A stretch of DNA of 64,000 bases from Limanda limanda (lineage: Eukaryota; Chordata; Actinopteri; Pleuronectiformes; Pleuronectidae). The translations under genes and the position numbers were made by a program. The notes beneath the pieces are model-generated. The model did not search any database. It saw only the letters and a program-made list of their open reading frames with translations, and was not told the origin of the DNA. Each line of letters begins with the position of its first letter. The stretch's first letter is position 1. The stretch is from contig NW_026870483.1 of NCBI RefSeq assembly GCF_963576545.1, positions 124,001-188,000 of the forward strand. The letters are read 5' to 3'. Positions 35,701 to 47,413 of the stretch are shown here, piece after piece.

Positions 35701-37374
35701 TCGGTACCATCCTTGAGCTTCTCCGACTTTCGGAAGGGTTAGGGTTAGGGTTAGGGATGAAAGCACATAGGAGAAAGAGATATTCTTGAATAACTTTTTT
35801 TGTGAAGGTCGGAGAGACTTGCAAGTAGGCTCTACCCCCACTAAATGGGGTAGCGCGCATCGATCGGTACCATCCTTGAGCTTCTCCGACTTTCGGAAGG
35901 GTTAGGGTTAGGGTTAGGGATGAAAGCACATAGGAGAAAGAGATATTCTTGAATAACTTTTTTTGTGAAGGTCGGAGAGACTTGCAAGTAGGCTCTACCC
36001 CCACTAAATGGGGTAGCGCGCATCGATCGGTACCATCCTTGAGCTTCTCCGACTTTCGGAAGGGTTAGGGTTAGGGTTAGGGATGAAAGCACATAGGAGA
36101 AAGAGATATTCTTGAATAACTTTTTTTGTGAAGGTCGGAGAGACTTGGAAAGTGGTTGCATCTGGACTAATTTGGGTCCTGCGGATCGATTGGTACCATC
36201 CCCGAGCTTGTACGACCTTCGGAAGAGGTCGACCGACGAAATTCCCCCAAATCTGAGGAGATATTCTTGAATAACTTTTTTTGTGAAGGTCGGAGAGACT
36301 TGCAAGTAGGCTCTACCCCCACTAAATGGGGTAGCGCACATCGATCGGTACCATCCTTGAGCTTCTCCGACTTTCGGAAGGGTTAGGGTTAGGGTTAGGG
36401 ATGAAAGCACATAGGAGAAAGAGATATTCTTGAATAACTTTTTTTGTGAAGGTCGGAGAGACTTGCAAGTAGGCTCTACCCCCACTAAATGGGGTAGCGC
36501 GCATCGATCGGTACCATCCTTGAGCTTCTCCGACTTTCGGAAGGGTTAGGGTTAGGGTTAGGCATGAAAGCACATAGGAGAAAGAGATATTCTTGAATAA
36601 CTTTTTTTGTGAAGGTCGGAGAGACTTGGAAAGTGGTTGCATCTGGACTAATTTGGGTCCTGCGGATCGATTGGTACCATCCCCGAGCTTGTACGACCTT
36701 CGGAAGAGGTCGACCGACGAAATTCCCCCAAATCTGAGGAGATATTCTTGAATAACTTTTTTTGTGAAGGTCGGAGAGACTTGCAAGTAGGCTCTACCCC
36801 CACTAAATGGGGTTGCGCGCATCGATCGGTACCATCCTTGAGCTTCTCCGACTTTCGGAAGGGTTAGGGTTAGGGTTAGGGATGAAAGCACATAGGAGAA
36901 AGAGATATTCTTGAATAACTTTTTTTTTGAAGGTCGGAGAGACTTGGAAAGTGGTTGCATCTGGACTAATTTGGGTCCTGCGGATCGATTGGTACCATCC
37001 CCTAGCTTGTACGACCTTCCGAAGAGGTCGACCGACGAAATTCCCCCAAATCTGAGGAGATATTCTTGAATAACTTTTTTTGTGAAGGTCGGAGAGACTT
37101 GCAAGTAGGCTCTACCCCCACTAAATGGGGTAGCGCGCATCGATCGGTACCATCCTTGAGCTTCTCCGACTTTCGGAAGGGTTAGGGTTAGGGTTAGGGA
37201 TGAAAGCACATAGGAGAAAGAGATATTCTTGAATAACTTTTTTTGTGAAGGTCGGAGAGACTTGGAAAGTGGTTGCATCTGGACTAATTTGGGTCCTGCG
37301 GATCGATTGGTACCATCCCCGAGCTTGTACGACCTTCGGAAGAGGTCGACCGACGAAATTCCCCCAAATCTGAG
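32720..37374 (+). repeat. 4,655-bp higher-order repeat, copy 2
   Basis: Follows copy 1 directly with the same unit order and the same rare variants, near 33,271, 33,313, 33,930, 36,559, 36,922 and 36,998-37,021. Differences I can see are the missing hexamer in copy 1 (tract at 29,000 against the full tract at 33,649) and a few point changes, so the duplication is recent. The first part (32,720-35,613) is another copy of the 2,894-bp block. Confidence 0.93.
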
Positions 37375-40234
37375 GAGATATTCTTGAATAACTTTTTTTG
37401 TGAAGGTCGGAGAGACTTGCAAGTAGGCTCTACCCCCACTAAATGGGGTAGCGCACATCGATCGGTACCATCCTTGAGCTTCTCCGACTTTCGGAAGGGT
37501 TAGGGTTAGGGTTAGGGATGAAAGCACATAGGAGAAAGAGATATTCTTGAATAACTTTTTTTGTGAAGGTCGGAGAGACTTGCAAGTAGGCTCTACCCCC
37601 ACTAAATGGGGTAGCGCGCATCGATCGGTACCATCCTTGAGCTTCTCCGACTTTCGGAAGGGTTAGGGTTAGGGTTAGGCATGAAAGCACATAGGAGAAA
37701 GAGATATTCTTGAATAACTTTTTTTGTGAAGGTCGGAGAGACTTGGAAAGTGGTTGCATCTGGACTAATTTGGGTCCTGCGGATCGATTGGTACCATCCC
37801 CGAGCTTGTACGACCTTCGGAAGAGGTCGACCGACGAAATTCCCCCAAATCTGAGGAGATATTCTTGAATAACTTTTTTTGTGAAGGTCGGAGAGACTTG
37901 CAAGTAGGCTCTACCCCCACTAAATGGGGTTGCGCGCATCGATCGGTACCATCCTTGAGCTTCTCCGACTTTCGGAAGGGTTAGGGTTAGGGTTAGGGAT
38001 GAAAGCACATAGGAGAAAGAGATATTCTTGAATAACTTTTTTTGTGAAGGTCGGAGAGACTTGCAAGTAGGCTCTACCCCCACTAAATGGGGTAGCGCGC
38101 ATCGATCGGTACCATCCTTGAGCTTCTCCGACTTTCGGAAGGGTTAGGGTTAGGGTTAGGGATGAAAGCACATAGGAGAAAGAGATATTCTTGAATAACT
38201 TTTTTTTTGAAGGTCGGAGAGACTTGGAAAGTGGTTGCATCTGGACTAATTTGGGTCCTGCGGATCGATTGGTACCATCCCCTAGCTTGTACGACCTTCC
38301 GAAGAGGTCGACCGACGAAATTCCCCCAAATCTGAGGAGATATTCTTGAATAACTTTTTTTGTGAAGGTCGGAGAGACTTGCAAGTAGGCTCTACCCCCA
38401 CTAAATGGGGTAGCGCGCATCGATCGGTACCATCCTTGAGCTTCTCCGACTTTCGGAAGGGTTAGGGTTAGGGTTAGGGATGAAAGCACATAGGAGAAAG
38501 AGATATTCTTGAATAACTTTTTTTGTGAAGGTCGGAGAGACTTGGAAAGTGGTTGCATCTGGACTAATTTGGGTCCTGCGGATCGATTGGTACCATCCCC
38601 GAGCTTGTACGACCTTCGGAAGAGGTCGACCGACGAAATTCCCCCAAATCTGAGGAGATATTCTTGAATAACTTTTTTTGTGAAGGTCGGAGAGACTTGC
38701 AAGTAGGCTCTACCCCCACTAAATGGGGTTGCGCGCATCGATCGGTACCATCCTTGAGCTTCTCCGACTTTCGGAAGGGTTAGGGTTAGGGATGAAAGCA
38801 CATAGGAGAAAGAGATATTCTTGAATAACTTTTTTTGTGAAGGTCGGAGAGACTTGCAAGTAGGCTCTACCCCCACTAAATGGGGTAGCGCGCATCGATC
38901 GGTACCATCCTTGAGCTTCTCCGACTTTCGGAAGGGTTAGGGTTAGGGTTAGGGATGAAAGCACATAGGAGAAAGAGATATTCTTGAATAACTTTTTTTG
39001 TGAAGGTCGGAGAGACTTGGAAAGTGGTTGCATCTGGACTAATTTGGGTCCTGCGGATCGATTGGTACCATCCCCGAGCTTGTACGACCTTCGGAAGAGG
39101 TCGACCGACGAAATTCCCCCAAATCTGAGGAGATATTCTTGAATAACTTTTTTTGTGAAGGTCGGAGAGACTTGCAAGTAGGCTCTACCCCCACTAAATG
39201 GGGTAGCGCGCATCGATCGGTACCATCCTTGAGCTTCTCCGACTTTCGGAAGGGTTAGGGTTAGGGTTAGGGATGAAAGCACATAGGAGAAAGAGATATT
39301 CTTGAATAACTTTTTTTGTGAAGGTCGGAGAGACTTGGAAAGTGGTTGCATCTGGACTAATTTGGGTCCTGCGGATCGATTGGTACCATCCCCGAGCTTG
39401 TACGACCTTCGGAAGAGGTCGACCGACGAAATTCCCCCAAATCTGAGGAGATATTCTTGAATAACTTTTTTTGTGAAGGTCGGAGAGACTTGCAAGTAGG
39501 CTCTACCCCCACTAAATGGGGTTGCGCGCATCGATCGGTACCATCCTTGAGCTTCTCCGACTTTCGGAAGGGTTAGGGTTAGGGATGAAAGCACATAGGA
39601 GAAAGAGATATTCTTGAATAACTTTTTTTGTGAAGGTCGGAGAGACTTGCAAGTAGGCTCTACCCCCACTAAATGGGGTAGCGCGCATCGATCGGTACCA
39701 TCCTTGAGCTTCTCCGACTTTCGGAAGGGTTAGGGTTAGGGATGAAAGCACATAGGAGAAAGAGATATTCTTGAATAACTTTTTTTGTGAAGGTCGGAGA
39801 GACTTGGAAAGTGGTTGCATCTGGACTAATTTGGGTCCTGCGGATCGATTGGTACCATCCCCGAGCTTGTACGACCTTCGGAAGAGGTCGACCGACGAAA
39901 TTCCCCCAAATCTGAGGAGATATTCTTGAATAACTTTTTTTGTGAAGGTCGGAGAGACTTGCAAGTAGGCTCTACCCCCACTAAATGGGGTAGCGCGCAT
40001 CGATCGGTACCATCCTTGAGCTTCTCCGACTTTCGGAAGGGTTAGGGTTAGGGTTAGGGATGAAAGCACATAGGAGAAAGAGATATTCTTGAATAACTTT
40101 TTTTGTGAAGGTCGGAGAGACTTGGAAAGTGGTTGCATCTGGACTAATTTGGGTCCTGCGGATCGATTGGTACCATCCCCGAGCTTGTACGACCTTCGGA
40201 AGAGGTCGACCGACGAAATTCCCCCAAATCTGAG
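37375..40234 (+). repeat. Array segment: A2 B A2 B A B A2 B A B A2 B A B
   Basis: Low A-run values throughout. TTAGGCATG near 37,676 and the CCCCTAGC / CTTCCGAAG B near 38,280-38,300 show that units from the end of the 4.65-kb repeat were copied once more, in part, without the whole block. Short A tracts lie at 38,777, 39,570 and 39,727. The 312-318-bp rhythm gives long minus-strand reading frames here that I do not take as genes. Confidence 0.87.
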
Positions 40235-43200
40235 GAGATATTCTTGAATAACTTTTTTTGTGAAGGTCGGAGAGACTTGCAAGTAGGCTCTACCCCCACT
40301 AAATGGGGTTGCGCGCATCGATCGGTACCATCCTTGAGCTTCTCCGACTTTCGGAAGGGTTAGGGTTAGGGTTAGGGATGAAAGCACATAGGAGAAAGAG
40401 ATATTCTTGAATAACTTTTTTTGTGAAGGTCGGAGAGACTTGCAAGTAGGCTCTACCCCCACTAAATGGGGTAGCGCGCATCGATCGGTACCATCCTTGA
40501 GCTTCTCCGACTTTCGGAAGGGTTAGGGTTAGGGATGAAAGCACATAGGAGAAAGAGATATTCTTGAATAACTTTTTTTGTGAAGGTCGGAGAGACTTGA
40601 AAAGTGGTTGCATCTGGACTAATTTGGGTCCTGCGGATCGATTGGTACCATCCCCGAGCTTGTACGACCTTCGGAAGAGGTCGACCGACGAAATTCCCCC
40701 AAATCTGAGGAGATATTCTTGAATAACTTTTTTTGTGAAGGTCGGAGAGACTTGCAAGTAGGCTCTACCCCCACTAAATGGGGTTGCGCGCATCGATCGG
40801 TACCATCCTTGAGCTTCTCCGACTTTCGGAAGGGTTAGGGTTAGGGTTAGGGATGAAAGCACATAGGAGAAAGAGATATTCTTGAATAACTTTTTTTGTG
40901 AAGGTCGGAGAGACTTGCAAGTAGGCTTTACCCCAACTAAATGGGGTAGCGCGCATTGATCGGTACCATCCTTGAGCTTCTCCGACTTTCGGAAGGGTTA
41001 GGGTTAGGGTTAGGGATGAAAGCACATAGGAGAAAGAGATATTCTTGAATAACTTTTTTTGTGAAGGTCGGAGAGACTTGGAAAGTGGTTGCATCTGGAC
41101 TAATTTGGGTCCTGCGGATCGATTGGTACCATCCCCGAGCTTGTACGACCTTCGGAAGAGGTCGACCGACGAAATTCCCCCAAATCTGAGGAGATATTCT
41201 TGAATAACTTTTTTTGTGAAGGTCGGAGAGACTTGCAAGTAGGCTCTACCCCCACTAAATGGGGTTGCGCGCATCGATCGGTACCATCTTTGAGCTTCTC
41301 CGACTTTCGGAAGGGTTAGGGTTAGGGTTAGGGATGAAAGCACATAGGAGAAAGAGATATTCTTGAATAACTTTTTTTGTGAAGGTCGGAGAGACTTGCA
41401 AGTAGGCTCTACCCCCACTAAATGGGGTAGCGCGCATCGATCGGTACCATCCTTGAGCTTCTCCGACTTTCGGAAGGGTTAGGGTTAGGGTTAGGGATGA
41501 AAGCACATAGGAGAAAGAGATATTCTTGAATAACTTTTTTTGTGAAGGTCGGAGAGACTTGGAAAGTGGTTGCATCTGGACTAATTTGGGTCCTGCGGAT
41601 CGATTGGTACCATCCCCGAGCTTGTACGACCTTCGGAAGAGGTCGACCGACGAAATTCCCCCAAATCTGAGGAGATATTCTTGAATAACTTTTTTTGTGA
41701 AGGTCGGAGAGACTTGCAAGTAGGCTCTACCCCCACTAAATGGGGTAGCGCACATCGATTGGTACCATCCTTGAGCTTCTCCGACTTTCGGAAGGGTTAG
41801 GGTTAGGGTTAGGGATGAAAGCACATAGGAGAAAGAGATATTCTTGAATAACTTTTTTTGTGAAGGTCGGAGAGACTTGCAAGTAGGCTCTACCCCCACT
41901 AAATGGGGTAGCGCGCATCGATCGGTACCATCCTTGAGCTTCTCCGACTTTCGGAAGGGTTAGGGTTAGGGTTAGGGATGAAAGCACATAGGAGAAAGAG
42001 ATATTCTTGAATAACTTTTTTTGTGAAGGTCGGAGAGACTTGGAAAGTGGTTGCATCTGGACTAATTTGGGTCCTGCGGATCGATTGGTACCATCCCCGA
42101 GCTTGTACGACCTTCGGAAGAGGTCGACCGACGAAATTCCCCCAAATCTGAGGAGATATTCTTGAATAACTTTTTTTGTGAAGGTCGGAGAGACTTGCAA
42201 GTAGGCTCTACCCCCACTAAATGGGGTTGCGCGCATCGATCGGTACCATCCTTGAGCTTCTCCGACTTTCGGAAGGGTTAGGGTTAGGGATGAAAGCACA
42301 TAGGAGAAAGAGATATTCTTGAATAACTTTTTTTGTGAAGGTCGGAGAGACTTGCAAGTAGGCTCTACCCCCACTAAATGGGGTAGCGCGCATCGATCGG
42401 TACCATCCTTGAGCTTCTCCGACTTTCGGAAGGGTTAGGGTTAGGGTTAGGGATGAAAGCACATAGGAGAAAGAGATATTCTTGAATAACTTTTTTTGTG
42501 AAGGTCGGAGAGACTTGGAAAGTGGTTGCATCTGGACTAATTTGGGTCCTGCGGATCGATTGGTACCATCCCCGAGCTTGTACGACCTTCGGAAGAGGTC
42601 GACCGACGAAATTCCCCCAAATCTGAGGAGATATTCTTGAATAACTTTTTTTGTGAAGGTCGGAGAGACTTGCAAGTAGGCTCTACCCCCACTAAATGGG
42701 GTAGCGCGCATCGATCGGTACCATCCTTGAGCTTCTCCGACTTTCGGAAGGGTTAGGGTTAGGGTTAGGGATGAAAGCACATAGGAGAAAGAGATATTCT
42801 TGAATAACTTTTTTTGTGAAGGTCGGAGAGACTTGGAAAGTGGTTGCATCTGGACTAATTTGGGTCCTGCGGATCGATTGGTACCATCCCCGAGCTTGTA
42901 CGACCTTCGGAAGAGGTCGACCGACGAAATTCCCCCAAATCTGAGGAGATATTCTTGAATAACTTTTTTTGTGAAGGTCGGAGAGACTTGCAAGTAGGCT
43001 CTACCCCCACTAAATGGGGTAGCGCGCATCGATCGGTACCATCCTTGAGCTTCTCCGACTTTCGGAAGGGTTAGGGTTAGGGTTAGGGATGAAAGCACAT
43101 AGGAGAAAGAGATATTCTTGAATAACTTTTTTTGTGAAGGTCGGAGAGACTTGGAAAGTGGTTGCATCTGGACTAATTTGGGTCCTGCGGATCGATTGGT

Positions 43201-43263
43201 ACCATCCCCGAGCTTGTACGACCTTCGGAAGAGGTCGACCGACGAAATTCCCCCAAATCTGAG
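40235..43263 (+). repeat. 3,029-bp block (A2 B)x5 A B A B, copy 1
   Basis: Five successive A2 B units, then two A B. Markers: TTGAAAAGTGG near 40,597, the A with CTTTACCCCAACT near 40,926, CATTGATCGG near 40,955 and ATCTTTGAGC near 41,287. CACATCGATTGG near 41,752 is private. Short tracts at 40,520 and 42,275. The next block repeats the order 3,029 bp away. Confidence 0.9.
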
Positions 43264-45974
43264 GAGATATTCTTGAATAACTTTTTTTGTGAAGGTCGGA
43301 GAGACTTGCAAGTAGGCTCTACCCCCACTAAATGGGGTTGCGCGCATCGATCGGTACCATCCTTGAGCTTCTCCGACTTTCGGAAGGGTTAGGGTTAGGG
43401 TTAGGGATGAAAGCACATAGGAGAAAGAGATATTCTTGAATAACTTTTTTTGTGAAGGTCGGAGAGACTTGCAAGTAGGCTCTACCCCCACTAAATGGGG
43501 TAGCGCGCATCGATCGGTACCATCCTTGAGCTTCTCCGACTTTCGGAAGGGTTAGGGTTAGGGATGAAAGCACATAGGAGAAAGAGATATTCTTGAATAA
43601 CTTTTTTTGTGAAGGTCGGAGAGACTTGAAAAGTGGTTGCATCTGGACTAATTTGGGTCCTGCGGATCGATTGGTACCATCCCCGAGCTTGTACGACCTT
43701 CGGAAGAGGTCGACCGACGAAATTCCCCCAAATCTGAGGAGATATTCTTGAATAACTTTTTTTGTGAAGGTCGGAGAGACTTGCAAGTAGGCTCTACCCC
43801 CACTAAATGGGGTTGCGCGCATCGATCGGTACCATCCTTGAGCTTCTCCGACTTTCGGAAGGGTTAGGGTTAGGGTTAGGGATGAAAGCACATAGGAGAA
43901 AGAGATATTCTTGAATAACTTTTTTTGTGAAGGTCGGAGAGACTTGCAAGTAGGCTTTACCCCAACTAAATGGGGTAGCGCGCATTGATCGGTACCATCC
44001 TTGAGCTTCTCCGACTTTCGGAAGGGTTAGGGTTAGGGTTAGGGATGAAAGCACATAGGAGAAAGAGATATTCTTGAATAACTTTTTTTGTGAAGGTCGG
44101 AGAGACTTGGAAAGTGGTTGCATCTGGACTAATTTGGGTCCTGCGGATCGATTGGTACCATCCCCGAGCTTGTACGACCTTCGGAAGAGGTCGACCGACG
44201 AAATTCCCCCAAATCTGAGGAGATATTCTTGAATAACTTTTTTTGTGAAGGTCGGAGAGACTTGCAAGTAGGCTCTACCCCCACTAAATGGGGTTGCGCG
44301 CATCGATCGGTACCATCTTTGAGCTTCTCCGACTTTCGGAAGGGTTAGGGTTAGGGATGAAAGCACATAGGAGAAAGAGATATTCTTGAATAACTTTTTT
44401 TGTGAAGGTCGGAGAGACTTGCAAGTAGGCTCTACCCCCACTAAATGGGGTAGCGCGCATCGATCGGTACCATCCTTGAGCTTCTCCGACTTTCGGAAGG
44501 GTTAGGGTTAGGGTTAGGGATGAAAGCACATAGGAGAAAGAGATATTCTTGAATAACTTTTTTTGTGAAGGTCGGAGAGACTTGGAAAGTGGTTGCATCT
44601 GGACTAATTTGGGTCCTGCGGATCGATTGGTACCATCCCCGAGCTTGTACGACCTTCGGAAGAGGTCGACCGACGAAATTCCCCCAAATCTGAGGAGATA
44701 TTCTTGAATAACTTTTTTTGTGAAGGTCGGAGAGACTTGCAAGTAGGCTCTACCCCCACTAAATGGGGTAGCGCACATCGATCGGTACCATCCTTGAGCT
44801 TCTCCGACTTTCGGAAGGGTTAGGGTTAGGGTTAGGGATGAAAGCACATAGGAGAAAGAGATATTCTTGAATAACTTTTTTTGTGAAGGTCGGAGAGACT
44901 TGCAAGTAGGCTCTACCCCCACTAAATGGGGTAGCGCGCATCGATCGGTACCATCCTTGAGCTTCTCCGACTTTCGGAAGGGTTAGGGTTAGGGTTAGGC
45001 ATGAAAGCACATAGGAGAAAGAGATATTCTTGAATAACTTTTTTTGTGAAGGTCGGAGAGACTTGGAAAGTGGTTGCATCTGGACTAATTTGGGTCCTGC
45101 AGATCGATTGGTACCATCCCCGAGCTTGTACGACCTTCGGAAGAGGTCGACCGACGAAATTCCCCCAAATCTGAGGAGATATTCTTGAATAACTTTTTTT
45201 GTGAAGGTCGGAGAGACTTGCAAGTAGGCTCTACCCCCACTAAATGGGGTTGCGCGCATCGATCGGTACCATCCTTGAGCTTCTCCGACTTTCGGAAGGG
45301 TTAGGGTTAGGGTTAGGGATGAAATAACATAGGAGAAAGAGATATTCTTGAATAACTTTTTTTGTGAAGGTCGGAGAGACTTGCAAGTAGGCTCTACCCC
45401 CACTAAATGGGGTAGCGCGCATCGATCGGTACCATCCTTGAGCTTCTCCGACTTTCGGAAGGGTTAGGGTTAGGGTTAGGGATGAAAGCACATAGGAGAA
45501 AGAGATATTCTTGAATAACTTTTTTTTTGAAGGTCGGAGAGACTTGGAAAGTGGTTGCATCTGGACTAATTTGGGTCCTGCGGATCGATTGGTACCATCC
45601 CCGAGCTTGTACGACCTTCGGAAGAGGTCGACCAACGAAATTCCCCCAAATCTGAGGAGATATTCTTGAATAACTTTTTTTGTGAAGGTCGGAGAGACTT
45701 GCAAGTAGGCTCTACCCCCACTAAATGGGGTAGCGCGCATCGATCGGTACCATCCTTGAGCTTCTCCGACTTTCGGAAGGGTTAGGGTTAGGGTTAGGGA
45801 TGAAAGCACATAGGAGAAAGAGATATTCTTGAATAACTTTTTTTGTGAAGGTCGGAGAGACTTGGAAAGTGGTTGCATCTGGACTAATTTGGGTCCTGCG
45901 GATCGATTGGTACCATCCCCGAGCTTGTACGACCTTCGGAAGAGGTCGACCGACGAAATTCCCCCAAATCTGAG
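43264..45974 (+). repeat. 3.03-kb block, copy 2: (A2 B)x5 A B
   Basis: Repeats copy 1 including CCCCAACT near 43,961 and CATTGATCGG near 43,985. It differs in which A lost a hexamer (tract at 44,342 here, 42,275 in copy 1), in TTAGGCATG near 44,996, in GAAATAACATAGG near 45,323 and in CCAACGAAA near 45,633. An extended T run lies near 45,529. Confidence 0.9.
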
Positions 45975-47413
45975 GAGATATTCTTGAATAACTTTTTTTG
46001 TGAAGGTCGGAGAGACTTGCAAGTAGGCTCTACCCCCACTAAATGGGGTTGCGCGCATCGATCGGTACCATCCTTGAGCTTCTCCGACTTTCGGAAGGGT
46101 TAGGGTTAGGGATGAAAGCACATAGGAGAAAGAGATATTCTTGAATAACTTTTTTTGTGAAGGTCGGAGAGACTTGCAAGTAGGCTCTACCCCCACTAAA
46201 TGGGGTAGCGCGCATCGATCGGTACCATCCTTGAGCTTCTCCGACTTTCGGAAGGGTTAGGGTTAGGGTTAGGGATGAAAGCACATAGGAGAAAGAGATA
46301 TTCTTGAATAACTTTTTTTGTGAAGGTCGGAGAGACTTGCAAGTAGGCTCTACCCCCACTAAATGGGGTAGCGCGCATCGATCGGTACCATCCTTGAGCT
46401 TCTCCGACTTTCGGAAGGGTTAGGGTTAGGGTTAGGGATGAAAGCACATAGGAGAAAGAGATATTCTTGAATAACTTTTTTTGTGAAGGTCGGAGAGACT
46501 TGCAAGTAGGCTCTACCCCCACTAAATGGGGTAGCGCGCATTGATCGGTACCATCCTTGAGCTTCTCCGACTTTCGGAAGGGTTAGGGTTAGGGATGAAA
46601 GCACATAGGAGAAAGAGATATTCTTGAATAACTTTTTTTGTGAAGGTCGGAGAGACTTGGAAAGTGGTTGCATCTGGACTAATTTGGGTCCTGCGGATCG
46701 ATTGGTACCATCCCCGAGCTTGTACGACCTTCGGAAGAGGTCGACCGACGAAATTCCCCCAAATCTGAGGAGATATTCTTGAATAACTTTTTTTGTGAAG
46801 GTCGGAGAGACTTGCAAGTAGGCTCTACCCCCACTAAATTGGGTAGCGCGCATCGATCGGTACCATCCTTGAGCTTCTCCGACTTTCGGAAGGGTTAGGG
46901 TTAGGGTTAGGGATGAAAGCACATAGGAGAAAGAGATATTCTTGAATAACTTTTTTTGTGAAGGTCGGAGAGACTTGCAAGTAGGCTCTACCCCCACTAA
47001 ATGGGGTAGCGCGCATCGATCGGTACCATCCTTGAGCTTCTCCGACTTTCGGAAGGGTTAGGGTTAGGGTTAGGGATGAAAGCACATAGGAGAAAGAGAT
47101 ATTCTTGAATAACTTTTTTTGTGAAGGTCGGAGAGACTTGCAAGTAGGCTCTACCCCCACTAAATGGGGTAGCGCGCATCGATCGGTACCATCCTTGAGC
47201 TTCTCCGACTTTCGGAAGGGTTAGGGTTAGGGTTAGGGATGAAAGCACATAGGAGAAAGAGATATTCTTGAATAACTTTTTTTGTGAAGGTCGGAGAGAC
47301 TTGGAAAGTGGTTGCATCTGGACTAATTTGGGTCCTGCGGATCGATTGGTACCATCCCCGAGCTTGTACGACCTTCGGAAGAGGTCGACCGACGAAATTC
47401 CCCCAAATCTGAG
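45975..47413 (+). repeat. Array segment: A4 B A3 B
   Basis: Two short tracts (46,097 and 46,580) and CATTGATCGG near 46,540. The A4 B A3 B order after an A B unit also appears at 59,584-61,034, where the hexamers are complete, so that stretch is 12 bp longer. ATTGGGTAG near 46,838 is the only case of this variant directly after a B. Confidence 0.87.
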
